This document shows positions 25,212-34,687 of a DNA stretch of 40,707 nt, piece by piece (the first letter of the stretch is position 1; each line of letters starts with the position of its first letter). The DNA comes from Gammaproteobacteria bacterium (GTDB taxonomy: Bacteria; Pseudomonadota; Gammaproteobacteria; UBA6186; Azoamicaceae). Below the pieces are notes generated by a model. The model ran no database searches and had not been told where the DNA came from. It saw only the letters and a list, made by a program, of their open reading frames with translations. A program made the position numbers and the translations under genes. Location of the stretch: positions 1-40,707 of the forward strand of contig JAGOUJ010000007.1 of NCBI GenBank assembly GCA_018061325.1, in the 5' to 3' direction.

Positions 25212-25250
25212 CCGGGGCTTCGCTCCACCTTCTCCCCGTAGGGGAGAAGG
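25204..25250. repeat. Palindromic repeat at the tolA-tolB junction
   Basis: CCTTCTCCCC (25228-25237) pairs perfectly with GGGGAGAAGG (25241-25250) around GTA, preceded by CCCTCATCCGGGGCTTCGCT. This resembles widespread intergenic repeats with CCCTCxxCCGGxGCTTCGC openings. It supplies the sequence immediately before, and overlapping, the tolB start. Confidence 0.7.
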
Positions 25251-25282
25251 CCTGATATGTTCTGTCATAAAAAGCCTGTCAG

Positions 25283-26182
25283 TTATGTATCATTTAAAAA
25301 ATTGAATTCTATGGCCTTCACCTGTTCGCGCACCTCGGGATCATCGGGCAACGCAAAAGGCTCTGCCTTATAAATCGCCTTCAATGCCAGATCATCATAC
25401 AATGCATTGCCACTACTTTGCACCAATTGCGCACGCACACTACCATCGGGTAAAACATGAAGGCTTATTTTACAGGACAGATCCTGCGGTAGACTTTGAA
25501 AAGCGCTCATCGAGCGTCGATTGCCTTCTATTTTCGCAGACCACGCCGACACAACACTCGTCACCGCTGTATTGATCTGCTTTTGATGGGCTGCCAGGCT
25601 TGCCTTCTCTGCGGCTATTCTGCTTTTTTCTGAAGCGATTTTAGCTTTGTCTGCAGCCAGTTTAGTCTTAAGGGCTGCTTCTTTAGCCTTTAAAGCTACC
25701 AAAGCTTTGAGGGCTTTTTGTTCTTTGAGCTGTTGATCCCGCTTTTTTTGTTCTTTTGCTTGTGTAAGACGTACTTGCTTGAGTCGCTCGTTTTCGGCAA
25801 ACCGTTCCTCTTCTACGGCAATGACTGCCAAATCCTGTTTTTCAGGCGCTAAGCTCTCAACTTTTTTCGGGGGTTGTTGAGGTGCCACTTCTTTTTTAGC
25901 TTCCAACATATCGCGCTGCAACTGCTGTTTTTTTTGGGCTTCTTGTGCCTGTTGCTGTTTTTGTTCACGCTGCAAAACTTGCTGTACTTGGTGTAAACGA
26001 TCGGCCTCACGCGTATCCGGTTCGTGTGCATCGACCACGACCGCTTGAATAATACTGTCTGAAGAAGCCGGTGTGCTTAAGTGTACGCGCTGATTAAAAC
26101 TAAGTATCAAAAAAGACAATAGTATAAGATGGATCAGCAGGGATCCTACGAAACTCTTCGAATAAGGACTGCTATCACGCAT
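25283..26182 (-). CDS. tolA: Tol-Pal inner membrane protein TolA
   Basis: TolA spans the periplasm and transmits inner-membrane energy to TolB/Pal. The 299-residue protein has an N-terminal membrane anchor (SFVGSLLIHLILLSFLILSF, about 9-28). A long Lys/Ala/Gln/Glu helical domain (about 60-195) follows, then a compact C-terminal domain III (about 205-299, with LPQDLSCKISLHVLPDGSVR and LYDDLALKAIYKA). It lies between tolR and tolB. Confidence 0.95.
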   Translation of the reverse strand: MRDSSPYSKSFVGSLLIHLILLSFLILSFNQRVHLSTPASSDSIIQAVVVDAHEPDTREADRLHQVQQVLQREQKQQQAQEAQKKQQLQRDMLEAKKEVAPQQPPKKVESLAPEKQDLAVIAVEEERFAENERLKQVRLTQAKEQKKRDQQLKEQKALKALVALKAKEAALKTKLAADKAKIASEKSRIAAEKASLAAHQKQINTAVTSVVSAWSAKIEGNRRSMSAFQSLPQDLSCKISLHVLPDGSVRAQLVQSSGNALYDDLALKAIYKAEPFALPDDPEVREQVKAIEFNFLNDT

Positions 26183-26194
26183 GGTATTCCCTTA

Positions 26195-26614
26195 TCAATC
26201 GACGTTTTCCGTCATCAAACCAATTTTGGAGACACCCGCCTGTTTGAGTAAAACCATCGCTTCCATCATACGACCGTAATCGATATGTCTATCACCCCGA
26301 ATAAGCACGGTGCGATTGGGTTCTTTTTGCACGGCAGCCTGTAAAGCAAAGGCCAAAGCATCGGCCTCTAAGGGCGTTTTAGATTGATCTAAATAAAAAC
26401 GTCCGGTCGCATCGACAGACACCACCAAAGGCGGATGTTGATGCTCGGGTAATGCTTCCGTTTTAGCGGTAGGCAACTCCACCCGTACCCCTTGACTTAA
26501 AAGGGGTGCTGTTACCATAAAAATAACCAGCAGCACCAACATGACATCGATATAGGGCACCACATTGATATCGCAAATCACTTCTTTTTTCTTATAAAGA
26601 TTACGATACTTCAT
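26195..26614 (-). CDS. tolR: Tol-Pal proton channel subunit TolR
   Basis: The 139-residue ExbD/TolR protein has one N-terminal helix with the proton-conducting aspartate in [17 protein letters not shown], followed by a small periplasmic domain ([17 protein letters not shown]). Its start overlaps the end of tolQ by 14 bases. Confidence 0.96.
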   Translation of the reverse strand: MKYRNLYKKKEVICDINVVPYIDVMLVLLVIFMVTAPLLSQGVRVELPTAKTEALPEHQHPPLVVSVDATGRFYLDQSKTPLEADALAFALQAAVQKEPNRTVLIRGDRHIDYGRMMEAMVLLKQAGVSKIGLMTENVD

Positions 26615-27305
26615 GGGTCACACTCGAGCCTGCATGGGCCTGGCGATGTAAAATACTGGTAAATTCTTCTAGAAAATTATCGTAGCGATTCACTAAAAAT
26701 TGTAAGCGATTCGCATAACGATTATAGGCGACAACTGCAGGAATGGCTGCAAACAATCCCATGGCTGTTGCAACCAGCGCTTCAGAAATACCGGGTGCAA
26801 CCATCGCCAAGGTGGCCTGCTGTGCAGCACCGAGCCCTCGAAAGGCATTCATAATACCCCACACCGTACCAAACAAACCCACATAGGGACTCACCGATCC
26901 GACCGTGGCTAAAAAAGGTAAATGATTTTCTAAGCGCTCGATTTCCCGTGCCATGGCGACGCGCATGGCCCGTTGTGCCCCTTCTACCACAGCCCCTGCC
27001 TGGGTACTGGGTTGTTTTCGCAAACGCACAAATTCTCTAAATCCTGCGATAAAAATACTCTCAGAGCCATTCATCTTATCCGCAGGTTCGCCAGAAAATT
27101 TATGATAGAGCTTACTAAGTTCTATGCCCGACCAAAAAGTGCTCTCAAAGGCGTTAATGGCCACGGTTGCCTGTTTAAATAATTGCCCACGCTGAATGAT
27201 AAGCGTCCAAGACACGATAGAAACACCCACCAATAAAAGCATAACAAGTTGAACAACCAAAGATGCATTGGTAAATAAACTGATAAAAGATTGATCGGTT
27301 ACCAC
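26601..27305 (-). CDS. tolQ: Tol-Pal proton channel subunit TolQ
   Basis: The 234-residue ExbB/TolQ protein has three membrane helices: near residues 16-36, and a pair at about 135-160 and 170-195 with the conserved [13 protein letters not shown] and [19 protein letters not shown]. The start codon is GTG with GGGAG upstream. No ybgC lies before it; gyrA does, 30 bases upstream, which is an unusual junction. Confidence 0.96.
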   Translation of the reverse strand: MVTDQSFISLFTNASLVVQLVMLLLVGVSIVSWTLIIQRGQLFKQATVAINAFESTFWSGIELSKLYHKFSGEPADKMNGSESIFIAGFREFVRLRKQPSTQAGAVVEGAQRAMRVAMAREIERLENHLPFLATVGSVSPYVGLFGTVWGIMNAFRGLGAAQQATLAMVAPGISEALVATAMGLFAAIPAVVAYNRYANRLQFLVNRYDNFLEEFTSILHRQAHAGSSVTHEVS

Positions 27306-27335
27306 GCCTGTCTTACTCCCTATCGCTATTGTTGA

Positions 27336-29912
27336 TTATAGATCGGTACTCGGCTCTGCACACGCTGATAGATCCAAATCGACTTCTTCAATACGTTGTA
27401 TTTCGACCAAGCGTTCTGCCTCGCCAATATGAATAAGTCGAACACCTTGGGTGTTACGCCCAACCACTGAAATTTCATCAACCCGTGTGCGTACCAGTGT
27501 CCCCGCATCACTAATCAAAATAAGTTCATCCTGATCGAAAGCCTGCACAGCCCCTACCACACGTCCATTACGATCACTGGTTTGAATCGCAATCACCCCT
27601 TGGCCACCACGACCATGTGCTGGGAATTCCTCAACCAAGGTACGCTTACCATACCCATGCTCCGTCGCCGTGAGAATCGCACCACCCGGTTTGAGCACAA
27701 TTAAGGAAATCATCGTCTGTCCTTCTTGTAAACGGATCCCACGAACCCCTCGGGCTGTACGCCCCATGGCTCTCACATCCGTTTCAGGAAATCGCACACA
27801 CTTGCCCACATTGCTAAACAACATAATATCGCGCGTACCATCGGTGATATCAACACCCACCAGCGCATCACCTTCATCTAACTGTAAGGCAATAATGCCA
27901 TTGGATCGCGGACGCATAAACTCGGTCAACGGTACTTTTTTCACAGTACCTTGGGCGGTTGCCATAAAGATCATCTTATCTTCGGTATAGGCTTGCACCG
28001 ACAATAGTGCGCTGATGCGTTCATCAGCCTGCAAGGGTAGAAGATTCACAATGGGACGTCCCTGCGCCGTTCTAGCCGCCACGGGAATTTCATAGACTTT
28101 CATCCAATACACTTTGCCAAGGCTCGAGAAACAAAGCAGAGTATCGTGCGTATTCGCAATTAACAGTTTAGAAATATGATCGGTTTCCTTCACCTTGGTA
28201 GCCGCTTTACCTTTACCCCCCCGATGTTGGGCCGCATAACTGCTCAGCGCTTGGGCCTTCACATAACCACTATGGGAGAGTGTGACCACCCGATCCTCTT
28301 CGGCAATGAGATCGGCCGTGGATAAATCCTGGTGATCGACTAAAATTTCACTACGACGCGCATCGCCAAATTCTGCTTTAATCGCTTCTAGCTCGGTACG
28401 AATGACCTGCATTAAGCGCTGCTGGTCCGATAAGATCGCCAGTAAATCTTGAATGGTCACAATAATACCCTTGAATTCTTCGAGGATTTTTTCTTGCTCT
28501 AAGCCTGTTAAACGATGTAATCTTAAATCCAAAATAGCCTGGGCTTGGATCGCTGAGAGACGATAACCCGAAGCATCGGTCTGCAAACCAAAGGCCATAC
28601 TTAAATCTTCGGGTCTACAAATAGACGCGCCCGCCCTTTCTAGCATGTCAGATACCATCCCAGGCATCCATAAGCGATCGATCAACTTAGTTTTCGCCTC
28701 TGCAGGTGTGCCCGAGGCTTTAATGAGTTGTATCACGGGATCAATATTGGCTAAGGCAATACCTAAACCTTCCAAAATATGCGCGCGTTCTCGGGATTTA
28801 CGTAGTTCATAGGCTGTTCTACGGGAAACCACTTGACGTCTATGCTTTAAAAATTCAACCAAAAGCTCTTTCAGCGTTAAGGTACGGGGCTGCCCATCGA
28901 CCAAGGCCACCATATTAATCCCAAAAGCCGTTTGCAAAGGTGTTTGGGTATAAAGATTATTGATGACCACTTCAGCTATTTCGCCACGACGCAATTCAAT
29001 CACAATACGCATGCCGTCTTTATCGGATTCATCCCGTAGCGCCGTAATGCCATCGATTTTCTTGTCTTTCACAAGCTCTGCAATTTTTTCGATTAAACGA
29101 GCTTTATTCACCTGAAAAGGTAATTCGGTCACGATAATGGATTGTTTGTTATTTTTATCATCGACTTCAATGTTGGTACGCGCGCGCATGACAGCACGAC
29201 CACGACCCGTTTTATAGCCTTCAATAATCCCCGCACGACCATTGATAATACCGGCCGTTGGAAAATCGGGCGCTGGGATAAATTGCATTAATTGATCGAT
29301 GCTTAAAGTCGGATCGTCAATCAGTGCTAGGCACGCGTCTATCACTTCGCTTAAATTGTGTGGCGGAATATTGGTAGCCATACCCACCGCAATACCCGAA
29401 CCGCCATTAATCAATAAATTAGGGATAGCCGCCGGTAAAACGGTTGGCATCCATTCGGATCCATCGTAGTTTGGCGCAAAATCCACTGTTTCTTTGTCTA
29501 AATCGGCTAAAAGATGATGCGCAATTTTAGACATACGCACTTCGGTATAACGCATGGCCGCTGGGGAATCGCCATCGACCGATCCAAAATTACCTTGCCC
29601 ATCGACCAAACGATAGCGCAGAGAAAAAGGCTGTGCCATACGCACAATACTATCGTACACAGCCGTATCACCATGGGGATGGTATTTACCAATCACGTCA
29701 CCGACGACGCGGGCGGACTTTTTATAGGCTTTATTCCAATCGTTGCCGAGCACACGCATGGCAAAGAGGACTCGACGATGCACAGGTTTGAGACCATCAC
29801 GCACATCGGGCAGAGCACGGCCTACAATGATACTCATGGCATAATCTAAGTAAGATTGCTTAAGTTCATCTTCAATACTAACTGGTGTAATCGCTGTGCT
29901 GATATCCGACAT
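27336..29912 (-). CDS. gyrA: DNA gyrase subunit A
   Basis: GyrA cuts and rejoins DNA to introduce negative supercoils. With ATG 29912 (GAGGAG seven bases before it) the catalytic tyrosine is Y122 in AAMRYTE and the quinolone region reads [11 protein letters not shown] with Thr83 and Asp87, exactly on E. coli numbering. The upstream GTG two codons earlier would shift this. The C-terminal domain contains the GyrA-box-like stretch [10 protein letters not shown] and beta-pinwheel repeats. The total of 858 residues is normal. Confidence 0.98.
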   Translation of the reverse strand: MSDISTAITPVSIEDELKQSYLDYAMSIIVGRALPDVRDGLKPVHRRVLFAMRVLGNDWNKAYKKSARVVGDVIGKYHPHGDTAVYDSIVRMAQPFSLRYRLVDGQGNFGSVDGDSPAAMRYTEVRMSKIAHHLLADLDKETVDFAPNYDGSEWMPTVLPAAIPNLLINGGSGIAVGMATNIPPHNLSEVIDACLALIDDPTLSIDQLMQFIPAPDFPTAGIINGRAGIIEGYKTGRGRAVMRARTNIEVDDKNNKQSIIVTELPFQVNKARLIEKIAELVKDKKIDGITALRDESDKDGMRIVIELRRGEIAEVVINNLYTQTPLQTAFGINMVALVDGQPRTLTLKELLVEFLKHRRQVVSRRTAYELRKSRERAHILEGLGIALANIDPVIQLIKASGTPAEAKTKLIDRLWMPGMVSDMLERAGASICRPEDLSMAFGLQTDASGYRLSAIQAQAILDLRLHRLTGLEQEKILEEFKGIIVTIQDLLAILSDQQRLMQVIRTELEAIKAEFGDARRSEILVDHQDLSTADLIAEEDRVVTLSHSGYVKAQALSSYAAQHRGGKGKAATKVKETDHISKLLIANTHDTLLCFSSLGKVYWMKVYEIPVAARTAQGRPIVNLLPLQADERISALLSVQAYTEDKMIFMATAQGTVKKVPLTEFMRPRSNGIIALQLDEGDALVGVDITDGTRDIMLFSNVGKCVRFPETDVRAMGRTARGVRGIRLQEGQTMISLIVLKPGGAILTATEHGYGKRTLVEEFPAHGRGGQGVIAIQTSDRNGRVVGAVQAFDQDELILISDAGTLVRTRVDEISVVGRNTQGVRLIHIGEAERLVEIQRIEEVDLDLSACAEPSTDL

Positions 29913-30049
29913 GAACACTCCTCAGAGGACTTTTTTGCTTCGCAATTTTAACATAATTTTAGGAAGGATGGGGGTATTTTAGAATGAGTTGATTGCTTAA
30001 ATAAAAGATTCCATAAGGCTGAATCCAAAAGCGCCTCACAAGTACGAAA

Positions 30050-30101
30050 AATCCCCCCGCCCGATGGGCGGCCCCCTTTTAGAAAAGGGGGCATGGGGAT
30101 T
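30050..30101. repeat. Three-way-junction palindromic repeat
   Basis: An outer stem AATCCCC/GGGGATT (30050-30056 and 30095-30101) encloses two hairpins. One is CCGCCC-GAT-GGGCGG (30057-30071); the other is CCCCCTTTT-AG-AAAAGGGGG (30072-30091). It covers the stop codon of the Rpn-type nuclease gene and lies between it and gyrA, which is transcribed in the same direction downstream; read-through control is possible. Confidence 0.8.
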
Positions 30102-31119
30102 AAGCCGTTATGGTACTGACATGCTCTTCAAACAAAGCTACCAGGCTGTTCACCTCCAATAGCTTGGACCCCCAATCTAATAACTGATCATTGGAAGCTT
30201 GCTCAATGCGTACACGGTACGCAGCAGGTATCGGTCCAAATTTACGTTCTAACAAAGATAATAGAAAGTAGGTTCTTTCTTGCTGTACACCTTGTTGAAA
30301 ACCCTCTTGGATGCCCTGTTGAACACCGATATCAATAAGTCGACTTGCTATAGTCATGGTACCTTCTCCTTGGGAGGCCGCTAGGCCCTCTTCTATGGCT
30401 TGTACAAAAACTTTTGGCTCTGCCGTATCACCTGTATTCACAAGGTAGTGTAGCAAAGTTGCTTTATACTCGGTAGAGTCCGGTTCACAGTCTAATTGCT
30501 GAAGCATCGCTATCAGCGGCTTCAATAACACCGCGATATCTCGCACATAAATATGCTTCATCACAAAAGTCATAATCCCCGCCCATCTTTGTTCCCTTAG
30601 GCTTTCATCCGAAAGTTCATGGGTATCAATCAAATGTAAGGGCCCCAATAATTGCTCCACTAATGCTGAGGGCCCTTCAATCAAAGAACGAATATGCCGT
30701 GGACCGGTATAAGGCCCTGGGCCATGATAGAAAACCATCGGAATCACCAAAGGCAGCAAAACCTTTTTGTTGGGCACCTCCTTTTTTTTCTTCTTCGTTT
30801 GTTTAAGATGATCAGACCAAATACCCACGATATATTGCCAAAGTCTAAAAGGCATGAGCGGATCCACGGAGCTTTGGTGTTCACACAGTAAATATAAATA
30901 GGCTGGCTTTTCAGCCATAGTGACCTGATAAAGTATATCGGAGGCTGAATCACTCAGGACGATGTCTACATACGTGTTAGACGAAAGTTTGAGGGTATTG
31001 AAATCAATAACTGCCAAGACAGCAGGGGGTAAATGATGTTCAAAAAAATCGCGCGCCACACGTAGATCGGCCATCGCGCTTTTAAACAAATTATCATGAG
31101 GTGTATGGAGTGTACTCAT
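30100..31119 (-). CDS. Rpn family recombination-promoting nuclease
   Basis: The 339-residue protein (start MSTLHTPHDNLFKSAMADLR) matches the Rpn/YhgA-like putative transposase family. The PD-(D/E)XK core shows VDIVLSD and YLYLLCEHQSSVDPLMPFRLWQY, with the E-x-Q variant motif. The C-terminal GVQQGIQEGFQQGVQQER repeat is also typical. These nucleases promote RecA-independent recombination in E. coli and commonly occur in many copies. The frame is open 27 codons upstream, but ATG 31119 fits the family. It overlaps a palindromic repeat at its stop. It appears intact. Confidence 0.88.
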   Translation of the reverse strand: MSTLHTPHDNLFKSAMADLRVARDFFEHHLPPAVLAVIDFNTLKLSSNTYVDIVLSDSASDILYQVTMAEKPAYLYLLCEHQSSVDPLMPFRLWQYIVGIWSDHLKQTKKKKKEVPNKKVLLPLVIPMVFYHGPGPYTGPRHIRSLIEGPSALVEQLLGPLHLIDTHELSDESLREQRWAGIMTFVMKHIYVRDIAVLLKPLIAMLQQLDCEPDSTEYKATLLHYLVNTGDTAEPKVFVQAIEEGLAASQGEGTMTIASRLIDIGVQQGIQEGFQQGVQQERTYFLLSLLERKFGPIPAAYRVRIEQASNDQLLDWGSKLLEVNSLVALFEEHVSTITA

Positions 31120-31222
31120 AGCCAAAATGATAAGGGGATTCTTATCGATTGAATATCCGATCAATAACCTATAAATGCGGTGTATCATAGTAGTAATCAA
31201 TGGCTGGTGAGGGGAACTACGG

Positions 31223-31522
31223 ATGCTAACGATTCCACACTCTGAACCCTTAAAACAGATTGCACAAAGACTTGTATGGTTTAAAAAACCGGATGAGGCT
31301 TTGAATGATCCTTATCTTTTTATGGCACATGTGATGACTTACGGTACTATCCCTGATGTACTTGCTGTAAAGCAAGCTTTAGGGATGGAGGCTTTTCGTG
31401 AAAGCTTAGAGCACGCACCCCCAGGCATTATGGATCCCAAATCCTGGACTTACTGGCATTTGATGACGGGAACCCACCCTGCACCGCCTTTGCCAACAAG
31501 AACAGGGTTATTTGACGAATAG
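31223..31522 (+). CDS. Small orphan protein, antitoxin-like family
   Basis: The 99-residue protein has no membrane segment. Its layout LVWFKKPDEALNDPYLFMAH, VMTYGTIPDV, FRESLEHAPPGIMDPKSW and TYWHL resembles a widespread small-protein family (pattern W..PeeAL...LaqVMtyGtw.Dv...APPGvfD.RSWaYWHl). I recall that family in front of AbiEii-like nucleotidyltransferase toxins. No such toxin follows; argS does. GAGGGGA lies about ten bases before the ATG. It is divergent from the Rpn gene. The antitoxin idea comes from recalled genomic context only. Confidence 0.7.
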   Translation: MLTIPHSEPLKQIAQRLVWFKKPDEALNDPYLFMAHVMTYGTIPDVLAVKQALGMEAFRESLEHAPPGIMDPKSWTYWHLMTGTHPAPPLPTRTGLFDE

Positions 31523-31591
31523 AGCAGATCCCTTGACAGATCCAAAGCAAAACAGTTAGGATACCTTTCTAACTTTGCGGGATTTTAGGGT

Positions 31592-33334
31592 ATGGATCTG
31601 TTTAATCGCTTAAAACAGCAGTGTGAACTGGCTATTCAAACAGCCTTTCCAGACCGCTATGCCTCAATGGACCCCTTATGGCTGGAAATTACCCACAGCA
31701 CACAACCAAACTTTGGGCATTATCAGTGCAATAGTCCCATGAAATTAGCCAAGGTCTGGGGAAAAAATCCCCGTGCCATCGCCGAACAAATCCTAACAGC
31801 CCTCCAGCAACAACCCGACATTGAAAAGCTCTGTGCTCAAATGAGCATTGCGGGCCCTGGCTTTATTAATTTCACGATTCATCCCGATTGTCTAAGCCAA
31901 CAAATCGCCGCACAATTAAAGGACCCTTGCCTAGGACTAATGCCTCTGCAGAAAACACATAAAATTGTTATCGATTTCTCTTCTCCGAATATTGCCAAAG
32001 ATATGCATGTAGGACATTTGCGATCGACCATTATTGGCGATTGCTTAGCCAGAGTCTTAGGTTTTATGGGTCATGAGGTCTTGCGCATTAACCATGTGGG
32101 AGACTGGGGTACACAGTTTGGGATGCTGATTGCTTATCTGCGTGCGGTATCCACAGACTTTACACTTGAAAACTTGGTGACATGCTATCAAGCAGCCAAG
32201 CAACGCTTTGATAACGATCCTGCCTTTAAAAAGCAGGCCCAAGAGGCGGTCGTCGCCTTACAAAGCGGTGATCCTGAAAGCAAACAGATCTGGGAAAAAA
32301 TCTGCGCGATTTCACGTCAAGCTTATCAAGCGATCTATGACCGCCTAGATGTACACCTGGTTGAAAGAGGCGAATCCTTTTATAATCCGCTATTAGCACC
32401 TTTGATCGCTGAGCTTGCACAAAAAGGACTCTTAGAAAACTCCGAGGGTGCAGGCTGTATGAAGCTTGAAGGCTTTAAAAATCGTGAAGGCGAGCCTTTG
32501 CCCTTGATCCTAGAAAAATCGGATGGTGGTTATAATTATGCGACCACCGATATGGCCGCATTGCGCTATCGCGTACAAGCAGACAAGGCCGACTGGCTGA
32601 TTTATGTGACCGATGCGGGCCAAAGTCTGCATTTTCAGATGATTTTTGAAGCGGCTAAAATAGCTGGTTTTTATGATCCCACACAGGTGCGCCTGGATCA
32701 TGTACCCTTTGGGCTTGTCTTAAAAACAGATGGTAAAAAATTCCAAACCCGATCGGGGGATAACCAACGATTGATGGATCTTTTAGACAGTGCCGTTGAA
32801 AAAGCCAAAGGGAAGATCCTTGAACGCAATCCCACAATAGAGCCCGAAGCCCTAGAAACGGCTGCACAAGTGCTTGGCATTAATGCGATTAAATATGCCG
32901 ATTTATCCGGCCATCGTCTGAATGATTATGTTTTTAATGAAGATAAAATGTTACAATTCGAAGGTAATACCGCAGCTTTTTTATTATATGCTTATGTGCG
33001 GATCCAAAGCATTCAACGTAAACTGAACAGCGATGTGCAAGCACTGCTAAAAGCTAATGCTGTTCTCCGTTTAGAAGAACCCGCTGAAATAGCTCTAGGC
33101 TTATGGGTTTGCCAATTTGGCGAATGCCTGGAGAAAGTCGCACAAGAACTATTGCCCAATCGATTAAGCGATTATTTGTATAAACTTGCAGAAAAATTTC
33201 ACTTGTTTTTTCATCAATGCCGCGTAGAAGGTACGCCCCAAGAAAGCAGTCGATTATTATTATGTGAGGCCGTCTCACAGGTTCTTGACACGGGCTTACA
33301 CCTGCTCGGGCTTAAAACCCTCGCGCGCATGTAA
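31592..33334 (+). CDS. argS: Arginyl-tRNA synthetase
   Basis: This class I synthetase charges tRNA-Arg. The 580-residue protein has the N-terminal Arg-specific domain, the HIGH-type motif in SSPNIAKDMHVGHLRSTIIG, the GDWGTQFGM block and the VLKTDGKKFQTRSGDN region in place of KMSKS. The C-terminal anticodon-binding domain ends LLGLKTLARM. It heads a dense plus-strand run; the Sel1-repeat gene starts 17 bases after its stop. Confidence 0.97.
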   Translation: MDLFNRLKQQCELAIQTAFPDRYASMDPLWLEITHSTQPNFGHYQCNSPMKLAKVWGKNPRAIAEQILTALQQQPDIEKLCAQMSIAGPGFINFTIHPDCLSQQIAAQLKDPCLGLMPLQKTHKIVIDFSSPNIAKDMHVGHLRSTIIGDCLARVLGFMGHEVLRINHVGDWGTQFGMLIAYLRAVSTDFTLENLVTCYQAAKQRFDNDPAFKKQAQEAVVALQSGDPESKQIWEKICAISRQAYQAIYDRLDVHLVERGESFYNPLLAPLIAELAQKGLLENSEGAGCMKLEGFKNREGEPLPLILEKSDGGYNYATTDMAALRYRVQADKADWLIYVTDAGQSLHFQMIFEAAKIAGFYDPTQVRLDHVPFGLVLKTDGKKFQTRSGDNQRLMDLLDSAVEKAKGKILERNPTIEPEALETAAQVLGINAIKYADLSGHRLNDYVFNEDKMLQFEGNTAAFLLYAYVRIQSIQRKLNSDVQALLKANAVLRLEEPAEIALGLWVCQFGECLEKVAQELLPNRLSDYLYKLAEKFHLFFHQCRVEGTPQESSRLLLCEAVSQVLDTGLHLLGLKTLARM

Positions 33335-33350
33335 TAGGCAGGAGAAAAAA

Positions 33351-33935
33351 ATGTCGAAAAAATTATTTTGGTTGTTCACACTCCCCCTACTCGCTGTGCT
33401 TGTGTGTGTGAAGCCTGCTTGGGGCCAGAGCCAAATACTGGATGCGATGAAAGGCACAACAGCCTATGAACAAGGACTCAACTATTATTTAGGTCGTGGT
33501 GTACCGCAAGATAGTCAACGTGCGGCAGCTTTTTTTGAACACGCGGCAAAAACACAGAATCATCCTGGTGCACAGTTTAACTTGGGCGTGCTCTATGAAC
33601 ACGGCGAAGGTGTGCAAAAAGATCTGAACGCTGCTGTACAATGGTATGAGAAAGCAGCCCAGCAAAACAATGCCAAAGCCCAATACAACTTAGGCTTTTT
33701 ACTCTTGGAAGGCTTTGGGATCTCTAAGAATCCTGTAACAGGCCTACAATGGTTAGAAAAAGCAGCTGATCAAGGATCAATCCCTGCAGCCTACCAATTA
33801 GGCTGTGCTTATCTGGGAGCCAAAGGTGTTCCACACAATCGAGCCTTAGCCTTAGAATGGCTAGGCCGTGCTGCCGCACACGACCATAAGGATGCTCAGC
33901 AAGTGCTGGCCTTGGCGCAATCGATGGCTCCATGA
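33351..33935 (+). CDS. Exported Sel1-repeat protein
   Basis: The 194-residue protein has a signal peptide (residues about 1-25, ending KPAWG). Four Sel1-like repeats follow, such as YEQGLNYYLGRGVPQDSQRA, GAQFNLGVLYEHGEGVQKDL and KAQYNLGFLLLEGFGISKNP. Sel1 proteins are periplasmic or secreted adaptors; in Legionella-type bacteria some take part in host interaction. GGAG precedes ATG 33351; an upstream in-frame start inside argS is not credible. Its stop overlaps the start of ubiG by four bases. Confidence 0.9.
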   Translation: MSKKLFWLFTLPLLAVLVCVKPAWGQSQILDAMKGTTAYEQGLNYYLGRGVPQDSQRAAAFFEHAAKTQNHPGAQFNLGVLYEHGEGVQKDLNAAVQWYEKAAQQNNAKAQYNLGFLLLEGFGISKNPVTGLQWLEKAADQGSIPAAYQLGCAYLGAKGVPHNRALALEWLGRAAAHDHKDAQQVLALAQSMAP

Positions 33936-34687
33936 ATACCCATCCTTTTATTGACCCCGCAGAGGCCGAACAGTTTAAAAAACTAGCCCCCGATTGGTGG
34001 GATCCCAAAGGGCCCTGTGGCTTATTGCATACCTTGAATCCTGTACGTTCGCAATTTATTTTGGATCGCCTTTTACCCGAAGAGCGAACCATCCTGGATG
34101 TAGGGTGTGGAGGCGGTATCCTCTCCAACAGTTTGGCAAAGCGTGGGGCTATTGTGACAGGCATCGATGTCGTAGCCGAGCTGTTGACAGTCGCGCGTGC
34201 ACAGGCCTTGAAAAATAGTACGCCTTTAACAGCACTAAACTATGTGAAAACAACGGTACAAGACTATGCCCAAAGTCACGCAGGTCTATTCGACAGTGTG
34301 GTGTGTATGGAATTACTAGAACATGTACCTGATCCTGCATCTTTACTACAAGGCTGTGCGACTTTATTAAAACCCCATGGAAAACTGTTTATTTCAACCC
34401 TGAATCGTCATCCCAAAGCCTATCTTGTTGCTATTCTTGGTGCAGAATATTTACTGAAACGTCTCCCCAAACACACCCATCATTATGAAAAATTTATACG
34501 CCCTGCCGAACTACAACGATGGTTAAAGAAAGCTGGTTTTACACTGCAAGAGTTGTGTGGGATCCGCTACAATCCTTTTACCGATAGGGCTAGTCTTTGC
34601 AAGGATGTGTCGGTCAATTATCTAGCCTACGCGCAACGGCTCACCCCCACCCTAGCCTTCCCCCTCAAAGCGGGAGAGGGAACGTGA
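33932..34687 (+). CDS. ubiG: Ubiquinone biosynthesis O-methyltransferase UbiG
   Basis: UbiG does both O-methylation steps of ubiquinone synthesis. The 251-residue protein has the opening FIDPAEAEQFKKLAPDWWDP, the SAM motif I ILDVGCGGGILSNSLAKRGA, and the acidic GIDV strand. The catalytic core ends near NYLAYA; the last 14 residues are encoded by a palindromic repeat and replace the usual C-terminus. Its TGA overlaps the GTG start of hpnC. Confidence 0.94.
   Translation: MNTHPFIDPAEAEQFKKLAPDWWDPKGPCGLLHTLNPVRSQFILDRLLPEERTILDVGCGGGILSNSLAKRGAIVTGIDVVAELLTVARAQALKNSTPLTALNYVKTTVQDYAQSHAGLFDSVVCMELLEHVPDPASLLQGCATLLKPHGKLFISTLNRHPKAYLVAILGAEYLLKRLPKHTHHYEKFIRPAELQRWLKKAGFTLQELCGIRYNPFTDRASLCKDVSVNYLAYAQRLTPTLAFPLKAGEGT
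34640..34682. repeat. Palindromic repeat supplying the ubiG end and hpnC ribosome site
   Basis: Starting CTCACCCCCACCCTAGCC, the repeat has a stem TTCCC-C-CTC (34658-34666) with GAG-A-GGGAA (34674-34682). The 3' arm GAGAGGG is placed five to ten bases before the hpnC GTG and acts as its Shine-Dalgarno sequence; the hairpin could mask it. It is similar to common intergenic repeats with CTCACCC openings. Confidence 0.7.

Noticed and set aside
33264-33350. Sel1-repeat protein starting inside argS
   Set aside because: The extra 29 residues precede a perfect signal peptide and lack a ribosome site; GGAG before ATG 33351 decides the start.
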